DNA from: SHWC01 sp050173345
Lineage (GTDB): Bacteria; Pseudomonadota; Alphaproteobacteria; UBA828
Length of the DNA: 64,000 bases
Assembly (NCBI GenBank): GCA_050173345.1
Contig: JBFXKW010000014.1
Span: forward strand, 1 to 64,000
Direction: 5' to 3'
Part shown: positions 63,850-64,000 of the stretch, piece by piece
Numbering within the stretch: the first letter of the stretch is position 1
Layout: each line of letters starts with the position of its first letter
Made by a program: the position numbers and the translations under genes
The notes under the pieces: model-generated
What the model saw: only the letters and a program-made list of their open reading frames with translations
Database searches by the model: none
What the model was told of the DNA's origin: nothing

Positions 63850-64000
63850 ATGACCGACGATCCCAGCGGCAAGCAGGGGCCCGGCATAACGGTCAAGATC
63901 GCCGATAGCGATCCCGCGGCCAAGCCTTCCCCATCCGCGCCCGGTGCCGATAAGCCTGGGCCGCGCGCCGAGCTGACGGTGAAGGGCGTGCCCGCGAGCC
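63850..64000 (+). CDS. Start of an unidentified gene cut by the window edge
   Basis: ATG 63850 opens a frame that runs to the window end for 50 codons without a stop. The visible part is Pro/Asp/Lys-rich with possible repeat phrases GITVKIAD and AELTVKGVPAS. There is no signal peptide. It is divergent from the TPR gene with a 220-base gap that contains no other recognisable feature. It cannot be assigned. Confidence 0.5.
   Translation, partial: MTDDPSGKQGPGITVKIADSDPAAKPSPSAPGADKPGPRAELTVKGVPAS

Overview
The window is GC-rich chromosomal DNA with G/C-biased third codon positions. The gene content fits an alphaproteobacterium of the Rhodospirillales or Hyphomicrobiales kind: a complete cbb3 oxidase operon, HAAT-type ABC importers, REP-like palindromes with CTTGA loops, and a Form IV RuBisCO-like protein paired with a cupin as in Rhodospirillum rubrum. 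The exact taxon cannot be read from the sequence. I see no rRNA, tRNA, CRISPR, phage or insertion sequence. Genes are tightly packed, often with 1-4 base stop/start overlaps. The high GC leaves many long antisense open frames, which I treated as shadows.

Layout. 0.1-8.9 kb: a pterin-binding methyltransferase-like enzyme, an EamA exporter, two multi-domain histidine kinases, a RuBisCO-like protein plus cupin pair (predicted methylthioadenosine-isoprenoid salvage) and a GST. 9.0-14.4 kb: class I fumarase, a small unknown, and class Ia ribonucleotide reductase (nrdA-nrdB) behind a cobalamin riboswitch. 14.5-18.8 kb: an adaptor/FtsX-permease/ATPase export system. 18.9-28.4 kb: an FNR/FixK-like box, a TauE/SafE-like protein, ccoNOQP, ccoGHIS and a DUF2189-like membrane protein; together these encode the high-affinity terminal oxidase and its copper and assembly factors. 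28.4-36.9 kb: a livMHFG-type importer divergent from two near-duplicate binding proteins, then an aspartoacylase-like hydrolase and an NmrA-like SDR. 37.1-42.8 kb: a polyamine importer (potFGHI order), a GST and an RluA-type pseudouridine synthase.

43.1-53.6 kb is the most unusual region. A Tat-exported amide/urea-type binding protein, two permeases and two ATPases are followed by what I read as the small and large subunits of an N,N-dimethylformamidase-like iron amidohydrolase. After these come a protein with the Rieske-oxygenase fold whose iron-sulfur and non-haem-iron ligands are largely lost, a 101-residue unknown and a Sel1-repeat protein. The gene order suggests uptake and hydrolysis of a small N-substituted amide, with a non-enzymatic helper of unknown role.

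53.7-64 kb: small unknowns, REP-like elements, hydantoinase/oxoprolinase A and B subunits, a lipoprotein, a very acidic small protein, a 51-residue membrane peptide, a trypsin-like secreted protease, a TPR protein with a GT9-like C-terminus, and the start of a gene cut by the window edge.

All family names rest on reading motifs by eye. No database search was run, so specific substrates are inference.
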